Position numbers and translations under genes: made by a program
The notes under the pieces: generated by a model
The model's input: only the letters and a program-made list of their open reading frames with translations
The model's database searches: none
Told to the model about the DNA's origin: nothing
Assembly (NCBI GenBank): GCA_951799405.1
Contig: OX637359.1
Span: forward strand, 7,312,201 to 7,376,200
From: Agapetus fuscipes
Lineage: Eukaryota > Arthropoda > Insecta > Trichoptera > Glossosomatidae
Reading direction: 5' to 3'
Length of the DNA: 64,000 nucleotides
In this document: positions 13,201 through 23,399 of the stretch, piece after piece
Layout of the letters: the number at the start of each line of letters is the position of its first letter
Numbering within the stretch: position 1 is the stretch's first letter

Positions 13201-16200
13201 TTTGGTGATTGACCACAAAGACCCGCTCGTCAACCATAAAAACATTGGGGAAGGGTGGGATCGTGAATGAATTATTTACGATTTTGAAAGCAGAAATGTA
13301 AACAACAATACCAGCTAGCAAATCAAAAACCCAGACGAGTGTGTTATGTACCTACCGTAATATATACAGTGGAACCTTTCTTAACGAGCAACTCTCATAA
13401 TGAGTAATTCGTATAACGAGCAAAAAAATGTGAAAAAATTGCTCCCTTAATGAACAAAAATTTGCATAACGAGCTGATGAAGTTGGGTCGAATTTCACAG
13501 CAAGAAGTTATGAAGGAGAGTTTGTTAGTGGAGGAAGAGGTAGTAGAGCAACAATCTGAATTCTGACGCAATAAGAGAAATGCTGTAAGCATGGGAAACT
13601 GTTTCATCGTACATTAAATGATAATGCTGCGTCACATTTTCACTAAATTTAGATTTCACTTAATTAAAAGAGTCGGCTAAAACAAATGTCAATAGAAATC
13701 TTTCCAGTAAAATTAGTCAATTATTTGTCATAAATTAATAAAAAAATAAGCTAGTTTCGATTTTTAAATATGATTTTATCCAGGTTGTAACGATCATTAA
13801 CAATTTATAAGCACGTAATTTTATCTGAATAAACGTTAAGAAAAAAAAATATTTTGAATAGAGCGCATTATCGTGTTTTACAATTATTTATATGGGAAAA
13901 TTTGTTTCGCTTAACGGGTGTTCCACATAACAAGCGAGATTCTGGAACGAAGTATGCTCATTATGAGAGGTTCCACTGTTCATACAAACGGGCTGAAAGG
14001 GTAAGGACTGGCAAAATCCAAGGTTATCCTCACAAATATTTTGGTTTTTACGTTTAAAACTCTTACCATTTGATCGAGTAGAGCCCAGAAGACAGGCAGA
14101 GGAGTAAAGAGAATAAAGATGGCGAGTGTTTTCTTCACATCCTCGATGAATGCCTGCTCAAAGTAATCCTGCGCATTGTCCAGCCAGTGCTTGGGCCTCT
14201 TCTCGTTGCTCGCTGACTTCTTGTGGAACACGGCTCTCTGGACAACACATCAACTGTTATTTAAAGGAACTTAACCGTATTAAATAAATAATTATATTTT
14301 TTAGGGTTTGGTGGTTTACACTGAAAGTCCATTGTATTTATTTAAAAACCATTGAAAAGATTGATTTTTGTTGCAAGAGTCACTGCTCCTGATGATGCCT
14401 TTTAAGGTGAAAATATTTGAGCATAGAATATTAAAATAAAAAATAGTGAATTAAAACTGTGTTTTTTTTTTAAATAAAAAGAAGTATGAAGTAAATAAAG
14501 TGTACAACTTTCACTTTCACTTCCATGAACAAATCGTTTTTGTGTTTTTTCGGGCTTGACCATGGTGTATTTGCAGGGCTCTTATTCACGATAGGGGATA
14601 GAGAAGACTCATCTCGATTTTCCCCGAAAAAGGAATAAAGGTATTGTGCCTCGCAATACCATTTATTGCTTTTTCTGGTAAAATCAAAATGAATCTACTC
14701 TCTCGGCATAGTGAATACCAGCCCAGTTCCTACATCTCCTACCTTAGGCAGATGTAAGAGCTGCAAATAGAACATGGTGAAACCCTAAAGCAGAGGTTCC
14801 CAAAGTGGGTGCCGCGGAGAGAGATCAGGGGTGCCGCGAGGCGCCCCTGAAGTCTCTACTAAAAATCAAAATTTTACATTTTTTTTTTTTTTTTTTTTTA
14901 AATTGTGAAGAGGATTCCAATTCACCAACCTATTTTGCCTGGCCAGATATCTTCATGCGAAAGCAGAAGCTTGTGTGCATACATGAATACAAACATTTTA
15001 TGGAATTCAGCCGTACAAATATGAAATATACCTACCACAGATCGATATTATATGACTAGGGTGCCGTGAGAAAACTCAAAATTTCAAAGGGTGCCGTGAC
15101 TTGAAAAAGTTTGGGAACCTCTGCCCTAAAGAACACAAAAACGATTTGTTAATTAATAATATTAGTTACAATGAAAAACTGCTGAAAATGTACTGTTTAT
15201 TAGTACCTAAGTAGATTCAGTAGTTGAAGTAATAATTTTATAAGATTAATGCACTGAATAATAATAATAATATTAGGCTGATTTATTTGGTGAGCGCTGT
15301 TTTTGTGTGTATCACACCTCAAGAGCCCTCTGCGAGCTTGGTCGTCGCTGTAGAAAGCGCCAATTCTCAAGCAAGACCCAGTTGCTGTAAGGCTGGATGG
15401 ACCTTTTGATGACTGGTCTTTGGTAAAGGTATATGAATTTTTCAACCCAGCGAAGAGCAAATTTGAAAATGGTATATTATTTTGTGCTGCGCTGGGATTC
15501 AAACCCACAACCTTCCATTTACGAGTCCGAAGTGTTACCACTGGGCTACGGACCGGTTTTTGAATATACTAGAATGTACTTAATGTTTCCACCACTGTCT
15601 GGAAGAATGCAAATAAGACCTTTTTAGCAGAAATTCCTCTATAAAAGGAAGTATTTGGCTTGAGATGATCGGAGTTCGCCCAATCAGCGAAACATTTAAG
15701 AGTAAGCTGATATACCTGTACACATAAAATATATGTGCCACTTTTTGAATAAATCTATGGTGTTTTTTCGAGGGATATTTTGAATGTGTGGACTCCGTTG
15801 TAAGGTACTCACATAAATGCACCTTATTAAGTCCAGAATGACATTCCCGGTTGGTTTCTTTATCACAAACATATTTTTGGCAAAGTAGAACATCACTGGA
15901 AAAACAAATTAAATAGATTAGCAACTTAGATTACAGAGTATCTAGTCTAGCACCTATTTTAAGTAGAAGTCTTATACCGCCCGACCAATTTCAATCAAAT
16001 TTTCAGGAAACATGTAAAATCTTCAAGATGGTTCCTGGGAAGCTCAATCGAATTACACATTTTTTTGTTGACATTTTTCTGTTTTTCATATTTTTTATTA
16101 TTTTATTTAAAAAAGTAGATTTGTGAAGAGGAATGCAATTCACCAACCTATTCTGCCTGGCCAGAAACAGGTAGTAATATCATAAATTAATAATTCATGA

Positions 16201-19200
16201 TTGTTTATTTTAATGAATTATTAATTAATAATTACCCAATAACATCTATTGAACCAGGGTCAAATTTATGGTCCAATGACCCAGGGGGGGATTGAACCAA
16301 CGTTATTGCATTCCAAACACGCTAGAAAGATTAGCCTACTTGGCCCCCTCGGCCATAACACCAATAATATATTACTTAAATGTCTATAAAAAGTTGTTTC
16401 TCATGCCTGGCTAAAGCGATCCATAGATTTGGACCAAATTTTCTAAAAAAGTATCATGTGAAATGCATGTCTACCAAAGTGCAAAATCACAAGCTTTGAA
16501 TTTAAATCTTAAATGTTAATGTATCTTTTCAACTTGGATGAAAGATTGGATAGATCACATTAAGTCACTTTTAAATTGATATTGTTCAAAGCAAGTAGGT
16601 ATAGAAAAAAAAAAATACTCTTTGTTGGGTTGGAAAAATCATATCTGACCGGTCACCAAAGGTACATCTAGCCTTGCAGCAACTGGGTCTTGCTTTTTGA
16701 ATTCAAACTTTCCATAGTGACAACCAAGCTAGCAGGGCTGGAAGTCTCATCACCACGGCAATTCTTACCTACTGAATATCATTAATATTTGTATGAAGAC
16801 TAATCAGCTGTTCACTTGCGGCCATCTTGGATTGACAGGTCTTCATACAAATATTCCCGAAATTCGGTAGGTAAGAATTACCGTGGTGATGAGACTTCTT
16901 GCCCAGGTGTGACTCACTAAAGTGTCTACCAAATAAATAATCCTTTTATTTATTTAGTTTGCATTGGATTAATAAATAGCAAATAAATGAAATGTATTAC
17001 ACTCACATATTGATATGATGATTAAAATCCCCGGGGCACCAAACGCAATAGAGTAACAATCCTTATCTCCGAAGCAGTGGATCTCAGATCTGAGGATAGG
17101 AGAGACTGACTTGGCGATCAGGCTGCCCATGCAGATGATGAAGTAGAACATGGAAAAGAAGTAGGTGAGCTGCTTCTCTTGCTGCGGCAGGGTGAACTGG
17201 TCTCCTCCAAATGCGGAGACATTGGGCTTGATTCCGCCAGTGCCGAGCGCCACCAAGAATAGGCCTAGGATGGTGAACTCTCTGAAATGATAATAATATT
17301 TTAAGTAGCGATAAAATGTAGATTATGTTTTCAAACTGTAATTGAATTTAAAAGTAAATTTCCCTTTTCGGATATTAGACAAACCATTATGGGAAAACTT
17401 ACATTATTCTCAATGTTTCGTGGGTGACGTAGCCAGCGTCTTCAGAAGGCACCCTATCTGCATGAAGATTGAGGATGAGCTCTGTAGAATAGGTGCCTCC
17501 TGAAGGTGTTGGGTACGTCACCAACGAAACATCGAGAATAATGTAAGTTCTCTCATAACGATTTGTCTAACATCCGAAAAATATAATTAACCTTGAAATT
17601 TAATTATCAGTGGTAAATATTGAAAGCATATCTTTTTTATAAAAAAACACAGAGTTTATTTGTAAAATGTCAAATGCATCGGTTTTATGGCCGAGGGAGT
17701 TAAGTGGCTGATCTTTCAAGCATATTTGGAATAGAATAACGCTGGTTCGATCCCCCCTTGGGTCATTAGACCATAACTTTGATCCTAGTTCTATAGATGT
17801 CATGGGGTAATAATGAATTAATAATTCATTAAAATATACAATAATTCATTATTAGTTGATTATATTAATACCTATTTCTGGCCAGGCAGAATAATGGCAT
17901 TCCTCTTCAAAAATCTATGAAGATAACCAAATGCCCATTTGGCTATCTTTTCATCAAGATTTAGGCATTTTGAAGTTCAGGTACCAGTGATTTTTTTTCC
18001 ATATGTTAACACTATCTCATCCAGCTAGTCTATAAATATTGTTATGTAAATAACAAATACATATAAATGTTAGGTACGTAGGCGTGTTAGTTATAGCTGA
18101 TGAGAGTTGGAGTAATTATTATTTATAGGTACCTAGGGTAAAGAGGTATTCAATTATGAACCTACTCGAAGCTGGTAGAAGTCCGTCGTTCTGGAATGTT
18201 CCAGTAAAATTGGCTTCTAGTAACTACTATCGCTGCAATATAAAAAGCGGCAAATGGCTTGCAGGAGTTAGTCTAAATATGACGGTCTGCTTTTGAACAA
18301 CAAAGACAGTGTAAGTGAACACCAATTGTGAAATAAATGTAAATTGCTAAACCATAAATGTGAATTGTTAAAAATAAATATAAATTGTTAAATAAATCTA
18401 AGTGTAAAATAAATACCCTGTAAAGAAGACCAGTTTTTTTTTTAATTTGAAGACTTTTTGAACCCTAAAAACACAACAATATATTCAATTGTCATTTTTC
18501 TGAGACCCCCCTTACATGTGAAACTGGGAAGTCCCATCCCACTCTGCTATTGTGTGTGGTCCTGTCTGGAAGGTATAGGTACTTACTGATATAAGCCCCA
18601 TTATGTCAGTAATATGAGTTGAAGCTTACCTTGCAGGAATGTGGAAAGGGGGCACCGCAGTTACCGCCAGGATAATGTTCCCAGCAGCATACACAATCAT
18701 CAAATACAAGATAGTCCTGAAAATGGCAAATCAACAAATTGTCAACTTATCTACATTGTTTTTTGGCTTTTACCGCTGGATTCAGATGCTTGATTTTTTC
18801 TTTCGGGCTTTGACCATGGTTCATAGTTTCTCGCTTCCTTTTTTTCTTTTTTTCTTCTATTGCTTAGGTTTTATTACTACTGCGTTTACATCAAGAGCCC
18901 TCTGCGAGCTTGGTCGTCGCTGTAGAAAGTGTCGATTCTCAAGCAAGACCCAGTTGGTGTAAGGCTGGATGGACCTATGAGGACCGGTCTTTGGTAAAGG
19001 CGGATTCATTTGAAAAATTAAATATTTTTTCATGCTCCGTTGGGATTCCACTACCTTCCAATCACGAGTCTGAAATGTTAACCATTAGACTACGACTAGA
19101 CACCAAAATAAAATAGGCGTAAGTAATTTTTTAGTCACCTGAATTTTCCAAAATAGCAATCAGCCAAGATGGCGCCAAACACAGGGAAGAAGTAAGCCAT

Positions 19201-20152
19201 TGTCGTGAATATGTGGTAAACTTCAGTAGCTTCATCATCTGAGTACATCAACTTCTGCTTGAGATACAGAGCCAAGAAAGCTGTAAAAAGTTGATGGATG
19301 TAGGGGAATTTCAAATGAGAGTTCACAGCATTTTATTTGAAAAATCCCGCTATTTAGGGAAATATTGACATTTCACAGCACTGTGAATTGTTCCATTTTG
19401 AAATTTGAATAGTTAATAAGTAGGAAATATTTAAAGAATAATTTAATTTCCTTTTGTGAGGTAACTTATTTTTTAAGCACACACTTGATAATGTTTAAAC
19501 GTTAAATTATCACAAATTATTACCTCGCATCCCAGAGTAAGAAAACCTTTCACAGAACTCATTTACAACAATCAGCAGTACCGATTTAGGAAATTTCTGT
19601 GACTCCTGAAATAAAAAAAATATTTATTTTAACTAAGCTCCCGTAAAAAAGTTGCGTCAATACCTTCAAATCCAGAAGGCTAGGGTTTGATCCTCACCAA
19701 GTGTGTCGGACATTGGCATTAAAAAAATCAAGTAGAATATTCTTGGAATGGTTCCTGTGAATTTTAGTGCCGATTGAATTAAAAAAGAGCTTCCTCTTTC
19801 CGGTTTTCCAGCAAAGTGTAATTGAAACCTTTGAGATGGTTTGTTTATAATAATGATACAACATTGAAGAAACATCCATTATTTCCCATTCAACCATACT
19901 AAGCCACAGCAACGTGAGTGCAGCTAGTGCATGCATAAACTATGTGGGATAGTAAATCATTGAAATCTGTAGAGTGAGGAAAGAAAAGAGCCAGCAAGGA
20001 AATAGGAATGTGCCTATTTTGATTTGAAAAATAATTCTAATAGACAAGCATCTGTCATGAAACATTTCTTTTTAAAAACAGTTGCCCTTTTTATTGACCT
20101 GTATTTGCTTTGAGTCATCGGGAGCCTCCAACTGTAGAGCCTTCTCTGTCAT
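7244..20152 (-). CDS. POT/SLC15 proton-coupled oligopeptide transporter, 14 exons, 703 aa
   Basis: Imports di- and tripeptides with protons across the plasma membrane; insect relatives include Drosophila yin/Opt1. Coding exons on -: 20152-20099, 19605-19524, 19280-19139, 18716-18630, 17281-17007, 15895-15813, 14237-14067, 12809-12684, 11840-11718, 11397-11051, 10061-9836, 8858-8772, 8647-8498, 7402-7244. All introns are GT-AG and phases join without a break. Motifs: ExxERF near residue 34 (NEFCERFSYSGM); the family signature GTGGIKPNVSAFGGDQF in exon 5; then YFFSMFYFIICMGSL, where the family usually has an Asn before the AGSL (a Cys here). Exons 10-11 encode the large extracellular loop before the last helices, with several N-x-S/T sites. 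The protein ends in a short cytoplasmic tail. Start: the ATG at 20152 gives an 18-residue N-terminus ahead of the first helix. Exon 1's donor is GTCAAT, a weak match, so it is the least certain junction. Confidence 0.9.
7687..8014 (+). mobile_element. SINE-2, full-length, tRNA-derived
   Basis: The head has a Pol III A box (TAGCTCAGTTGGTAGA) and B box (GGTTTGAATCTC), followed by the SINE-2 body (GTCAGAAATGATTTCCCG) and end (GATAACGCGGCAAGAAGTTA, then a GCTTAGTTG-type end). Lies in the last transporter intron. The best second copy is 20331-20655. Confidence 0.8.
8222..8442 (-). mobile_element. LINE-A 3' UTR copy in a transporter intron
   Basis: Closely resembles the reverse complement of the LINE-A 3' UTR at 24670-24896, including AGCTCTCAGATGTATGCCC. 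The tail of repeated AATCTATAAT words is at its left. It sits close to the donor of exon 13. Confidence 0.7.
9285..9372 (+). pseudogene. mariner-like transposase fragment
   Basis: Read on +, it encodes AN.KCFEN..KCWHK, matching the remnant at 38830-38880 and the CFxxWxxRWxKC block near the C-terminus of mariner transposases. Very short and interrupted by stops. Confidence 0.35.
9375..9830 (+). mobile_element. GGGTATTT-family MITE, diverged copy
   Basis: Shares long stretches with 12043-12605 (GATAAGCA.ATTAA...GGTC.TGATTTCAAGT; TATGCGATCCGTCAACGGAA). Its own ends are degraded. It lies directly beside exon 11 (9836-10061) in the intron that follows it. Confidence 0.5.
10185..10245 (+). mobile_element. 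SINE-2 3' end fragment
   Basis: Contains GGGATAACGCGGCAAGAAGT and a GTGTAACCTAGTTGCG end, the 3' terminus of SINE-2. Confidence 0.6.
10275..10515 (-). pseudogene. LINE-C ORF2 C-terminal remnant
   Basis: Read on -, encodes HESLIHIVAHDMRIKHCSAG followed by RPPKRWKDSCASSL. The GRPPKRWKD-type basic motif is typical of the C-terminus of non-LTR retrotransposon ORF2 proteins. Same lineage as 2975-3195. Confidence 0.55.
10539..10803. mobile_element. MITE-C (265 bp) with long terminal inverted repeats
   Basis: The termini share AGTTCTTGTTTATCGTATAC in inverted orientation; outer ends are CAGTTCGCTGCC on the left and CAACTCGCTCCC on the right (as reverse complement). Copies: 30789-31052 (opposite orientation), about 21745-21995, and a partial one at 4629-4830. 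No obvious target duplication and no ORF. Confidence 0.65.
12043..12605 (+). mobile_element. GGGTATTT-family MITE
   Basis: Starts TAGGGTATTTGCAATAGTG; this end is found in reverse complement at 47800-47856. Shares its interior with 9375-9830. Non-coding. In the intron between exons 8 and 9 of the transporter. Confidence 0.55.
13367..13978. mobile_element. pogo/Tigger-like non-autonomous element (612 bp)
   Basis: Terminal inverted repeats CAGTGGAACCT... and ...AGGTTCCACTG, with repeated ATAACGAGCAA-like words inside the ends, as in pogo/Tigger elements. TA precedes the left end, but the right flank is TT, so the TA duplication is not intact. The interior (about 13440-13600) may retain transposase C-terminal residues, but no ORF survives. 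Confidence 0.6.
14510..15150. mobile_element. foldback element with nested hAT MITE
   Basis: Inverted arms GAACAAATCGTTTTTGTG (14528) and ACACAAAAACGATTTGTT (about 15131-15148), and GACCATGG/CCATGGT-type inner arms, link this to the family at 60374-60559 and 50600-50795. The right arm is split by the hAT MITE at 14791-15123. Confidence 0.5.
14791..15123. mobile_element. hAT MITE with CCCTAAAG target duplication
   Basis: Ends are CAGAGGTTCCCAAAG and TTTGGGAACCTCTG, the classic hAT (Charlie/hobo-like) terminus. Perfect 8-bp direct repeats CCCTAAAG flank it at 14783-14790 and 15124-15131. A piece of the SINE-3 tail (GTGAAGAGGATTCCAATTCA, about 14913-15000) is inside. Confidence 0.8.
15262..15557 (-). 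mobile_element. SINE-1, near full-length, tRNA-derived
   Basis: Read on -: tRNA-like head with A box (TAGCCCAGTGG here) and B box (GGTTTGAATCC), body, then the ...CTCTTGAGGTGTGATACAC tail block and a (TAT)n-rich 3' end. Sits in the transporter intron between exons 6 and 7. Confidence 0.8.
16118..16375 (-). mobile_element. SINE-3, tRNA-Ser/Leu-like head
   Basis: Read on -: GGTGTTATGGCCGAGGGGGC begins a head with a TGGCCGAG A-box start typical of Ser/Leu tRNAs and a GGTTCAATCCC B box. The 3' end is the GGCCAGGCAGAATAGG...CCTCTTCAC block. Copies: 17668-17925 (+) and 48890-49100 (-). Confidence 0.6.
16660..16735 (+). mobile_element. SINE-1 body fragment
   Basis: Contains GACCGGTCACCAAAGGT and GCAGCAACTGGGTCTTGC from the middle of SINE-1; head and tail are absent. 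Confidence 0.5.
16737..16907. mobile_element. palindromic MITE, CATCACCACGG family
   Basis: Arms GAAGTCTCATCACCACGGCA and its near-complement at 16880-16900, with the centre GCGGCCATCTTGGATTGACA. The pair with 3285-3472 defines the family. Confidence 0.7.
17348..17582. mobile_element. foldback palindrome with CTGAAGA...GAAAC core (copy a)
   Basis: Arms begin TTTTCGGATATTAGACAAAC and end with its near-complement. Each arm holds an AACATTGAG/CGAAAC block; read on -, the left arm gives CTGAAGAC, a GC-rich hairpin and CGAAAC. Its core is shared with 37348-37622, though the outer arms differ. In the intron between exons 4 and 5 of the transporter. Confidence 0.6.
17668..17925 (+). mobile_element. 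SINE-3 copy
   Basis: ATGGCCGAGGGAGTTAAGTG head with A box, GGTTCGATCCCC B box, AT-rich middle with TAATAATTCATTA words, and the TGGCCAGGCAGAATA...CCTCTTC end. Confidence 0.6.
18165..18425 (+). promoter_or_regulatory. heat-shock-type promoter and leader without a gene
   Basis: At 18188-18202 three contiguous inverted pentamers GTTCT-GGAAT-GTTCC form a perfect heat-shock element. Two more GAA units lie upstream at 18168 and 18178. A TATA box (TATAAAAAG, 18239-18247) follows about 37 bp downstream. From about 18270 to 18420 the sequence is A-rich and ATG-poor, with AAGTGAACAC and repeated AAATAAAT words, like the unstructured leader of insect hsp70 mRNAs. No heat-shock protein reading frame follows; poly-T and intron sequence do. 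It lies antisense in a transporter intron. It may be a captured or orphan hsp promoter, or part of an LTR. Confidence 0.5.
18885..19108 (-). mobile_element. SINE-1 copy in a transporter intron
   Basis: Read on -: degenerate head near 19108, CAACTGGGTCTTGCTTGAGA body and the CAGAGGGCTCTTGATG tail block. It ends about 30 bp from exon 3 (19139-19280). Confidence 0.65.
19606..20098 (-). other. transporter intron 1
   Basis: AT-rich intron without a recognised repeat or gene. The open frames on - at 19666-19936 overlap one another and show no family features. Confidence 0.5.
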
Positions 20153-20330
20153 GTTGACGGTCACTGAGTTACAAGCCACTACTGAGCTTTATCTGGCGCC
20201 AGGTAGGTTTGTTATTTCAAAAAGTTGATTGCTACTGTGCATGCTGGGGACATGGGGTAACTATGATTCTTCTTGATCTAATTTTACAAATATGTGTCAG
20301 CCATTTTAAATATACCTAAGTACATTAAAG

Positions 20331-20655
20331 TCCGGTCGATAGCTCAGTTGGTAGAGTGCTTGTATTCCATGCCGTGAGCTCGGGCTCGAATCCCACCGAG
20401 GGTGTCAGAAATGATTTCCCGTTTCGGTGTTTTTTTTAAACCCCAAAATAAAATACCGGCAAGGTTTACTCAGCCTTCACAAAAAAAGAGTACCAGCCCC
20501 CTCCGAAACTGGGAAACGCCCACTTCAATTTAAGTGGTTGGTCCCCTTACCTGTAAAAATAAATAAGTTCCACTCGTCACATGCGAAACCCTTCAGGGAT
20601 AATGCGGCACGAAGTTACACTATATGTGTAGCTTAGTTGCATTGCGTTTACATAA
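20331..20655 (+). mobile_element. SINE-2, near full-length
   Basis: Head GATAGCTCAGTTGGTAGAGT (A box) and GGCTCGAATCCC (B box), TTTCCCGTTTCGGTG body, GATAATGCGGCACGAAGTTA and GCTTAGTTGCATTGCG end. It lies about 180 bp upstream of the transporter start codon. Confidence 0.8.
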
Positions 20656-20824
20656 GGGAATCCACTACCTGCACATAGACACTAATAAAAGTCTGCTCCA
20701 ACTGCCATGCAGAGCTAAGAGGATGGTTTTGGCGATTTTGTGTTTCCCGTTGTTGCTCCGATGGCCGAATTCGCTGCCCCTGACCCTCAGGGAGCTGAAG
20801 ACTAAGGCAGTCTTTTAGAGAGGA

Positions 20825-20990
20825 CCATGGGCGTACTTAGGAAGGGAAGTAAAAAATGACCTAAATCGTTTTTACATTTTATTACTAAATCTAAGTTGCA
20901 AAGATTACAGTTATTGAAATGACCATTTTGCGACCATGGCTTGCCCCCCCCCCCTCAGTTTTGATCGTGGGTATGCCCTTGAAGAAGACT
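20825..20990 (+). mobile_element. CATGGGCGTA-TIR element, short copy
   Basis: Begins CATGGGCGTACTTAGGA and ends GATCGTGGGTATGCCC, the same inverted ends as 47886-48326. The interior holds a LINE-A tail scrap (CTAAGTTGCAAAGAT) and a C10 run. Confidence 0.4.
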
Positions 20991-21111
20991 GAAGACCTAT
21001 TTATTCAAAAAGTGCTATTCACAGAGCATTTGATCCATAGATTATTGTTTTTTTTATGAGATAATTCAGTTTTGGAAGTTGGATAAGTCATAGATTTGTT
21101 TTTTATAATAT

Positions 21112-21352
21112 TCCTTGACTGATAGGTTGGTATGAGGTTGACCACCCATAATGTAAAAAATGGTTCACTTTGCCAATGTTACCCCTGTTTCAGGGAAGGT
21201 CGGCAAGAGTTGCAGGGCTTATGTTCATTTGAGATTGGGTTTTTTATATTGTAGGTCCACATGCGGCAAGAGTGAGTGTGAAATTATGTGTGTCTGCTTG
21301 TGGGAATGCATTTAATATGAATCTCGAATGATACATATCTTTGCAGCTTGAT
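21112..21352 (+). mobile_element. LINE-A 3' UTR copy
   Basis: Starts near CCTTGACTGATAGGTTGGTA, holds CCCCTGTTTCAGGGAAGGTC and ends TTTGCAGCTTGATTTAGATA. ORF missing. Confidence 0.7.
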
Positions 21353-21359
21353 TTAGATA

Positions 21360-21530
21360 ACTCCTTGGTGTGTTGGACCCAAATGGACGCAGGGCAGTGA
21401 AGAGACCCACACTAAGATGGTTGTATGGAGTGGCGGTGGACTGTCATGCAGTAGGAGTCTAGGACCGGAGAAGAAAAGAACTGTGCAAGAAGATTAGGCT
21501 GTGATTGATCTATGAGGCCTAGACTCATCC
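21360..21530 (+). pseudogene. LINE ORF2 C-terminal remnant
   Basis: Read on +, encodes LDPNGRRAVKRPTLRWLYGV then ..DCHAVGV.DRRRKELCKKI. The GRR..KRPTLRW..GV block is the usual C-terminal motif of RTE/Jockey-like ORF2 proteins. No upstream RT is preserved. Confidence 0.5.
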
Positions 21531-21739
21531 CGGATTGTCGTATTGAATCACTTACATCATAACCAGATGTGATGTTTTGTATGAATCACATTTCAAGAGC
21601 CTTAAGGTGTATTTGGTTGTTGATGGCCAGTACCAGCTCCAGCAAGACTCAGGTTACTGAAAAACTGGGTGAAGTTTTTTTACCAGTTATGTGACACTTA
21701 CAAATGTTTATAATATTGGCTCATTGATTCTTAACTGAT

Positions 21740-22000
21740 GTCCCCTTAGTGCTTGTTTGCCTTGTGTCCATCAGAGGTAATTTCAAATGAGCAATGTTTT
21801 TTTGTGTACTGGGCCGATGAGTCTTATGAAAACTGGAAATTGGTTGTAGAAATATTTAAAACAACTCTCACACTAACATGTTTTACTATTTTTTTTAGTT
21901 CTGATTGTGGAGAATGCGATTCTTAAGACGATGTCATTGAAAAGTAATCTTTGAATCAAATGGTAGATAAGAGCTAAACAACACTGGGGGGACGTGATCG
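21740..22000 (+). mobile_element. MITE-C, diverged copy
   Basis: Aligns with 10539-10803 over AAATGAGCAATGTTTTTTTG...ACTCTCACA and ends CACTGGGGGGACGTGATC in place of CTGGGGGAGCGAGTTG. Confidence 0.45.
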
Positions 22001-22004
22001 TCGC

Positions 22005-22235
22005 ATCAAAGGCTGGGTCTCCTTATTAGTCTCCTTGGACCAACCTCTGTAGTCTTGACATATCACTAGTTAGCAAGCTATAAAACATGGCCACGCATGA
22101 GCAGCTGATCAGGCTGTCAAATGATCTTAATACAAATGTATGGAGAACATTCCACTGCAAGATCAGCTGTTTATCGCCTTCTATCTACTTATGAGATCGT
22201 TGGATGTGTTGAGACTTCTCACCCAGAGACTTGTC
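22005..22235. mobile_element. palindromic MITE related to the CATCACCACGG family
   Basis: The right end GAGACTTCTCACCCAG resembles the termini of 16737-16907. Internal arms AAACATGGCCAC and ATCAGCTGATC-like words match the longer copy at 55525-56372. Confidence 0.4.
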
Positions 22236-22609
22236 ACAATTTTGATTTTGAGGAAACATAATGAATTCCTATAAAATTAAAACACAATGATGGTCCTCTC
22301 ATTTCAGCTCCTGTTCTGATTGCTCTGATGTCTCAATTCAAAAATTTCCTTTTCTTATCTGTCATCTTATTTACAACCTGCGGCGACACTATCTCATGTT
22401 TGCTGAATGATTTTCTAAAAACACAGCTTGCTTGAAATGAAAATTATTGTAATACTTTGATGTTACAAGTTCCACGTCATTTGGCAGAACGTGGAAGCTG
22501 TTTTTAAGTCTTACTATATCAATTAAGTATATTGATGCATCCATACCATAATTATCTTTCTCTTGGAACCTATTTATTTTAACGGGTAAGGGGTTCCGCT
22601 TTACACCAA

Positions 22610-22840
22610 CTATGTGACTGATAGGTTGGTATGAGGCTGACCCCCGTGCTGTACAAATTGGTTCACTTTGCCAATGCCACCCTGGTTTCAGAGAAAGGCG
22701 GTGGGAGTTGCAAGGTTTTTGTTCATATGAGGTTTTGTTTTTTTATATGCACACATGCAGTATGTGTAGGCGCAAACCTACATGTGCCTGTCTGTGGGAT
22801 TGCATCTTGAATGTTAATATATTTTTGCAGCTTAGAGTGC
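22610..22840 (+). mobile_element. LINE-A 3' UTR copy, diverged
   Basis: CTGATAGGTTGGTATGAGGC start, CCCTGGTTTCAGAGAAAGGC block and TTTTTGCAGCTTAGAG end. Confidence 0.6.
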
Positions 22841-22895
22841 TTGCATTCTATGCCTAGAGCTTGGGTTTGAATCCCGCCGAGAGTGTCAGAAGTTC
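22830..22895 (+). mobile_element. SINE-2 head fragment
   Basis: GAGTGCTTGCATTCTATGCC and GGGTTTGAATCCCGCCGAGA match the SINE-2 head; the body is lost after GTCAGAAG. Confidence 0.5.
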
Positions 22896-23084
22896 ATATT
22901 ATGAGATTTTGATTATTTGTATGCATACACCTTTTGTATGAACCCTAGCTCTCTGGCAAGGAACGCAAGCATTCTACTCACTAAGCTATGGAGCCGACTT
23001 TTTCTGTCGATTTAAAAACATAATCACTAGAACTTTTACCTTTGCCCGTCAAAAAAAACAATATTAAACATCCGTTTCATATTA

Positions 23085-23228
23085 ATCATTATTGTGAGCT
23101 TGACAGCCCCGAGTGGGCCTTGGCTGAATCCAGGATTCTCCTCCATTCTCTCCTGTCCATCGCCTTTGCTCTCCAGCTACATATGTCTGCCTTGGCTGCA
23201 TCTGCATTGACGCCATCCATCCATTGTA
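23085..23228 (-). pseudogene. LINE-D ORF2 C-terminal remnant
   Basis: Reverse complement resembles 46440-46560: WMDGVNADAAKAD-like, then a basic RR.WRRILDSAKA stretch. Short and without an RT domain. Confidence 0.45.
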
Positions 23229-23399
23229 TTTTTGGCCTTCCTGGGATCCAATTTTGATAGCACGCCTAGCACAGTATTAAATTTCAATGCATACCTACAT
23301 CCCCCTTTCTCACTTAACTTCTTTTAATACATCTATCCAGCTTCCTCGGGAAAATCGCTCCGTGACAACTAAAACTGATGCTGGGGCACTATCAAAATT

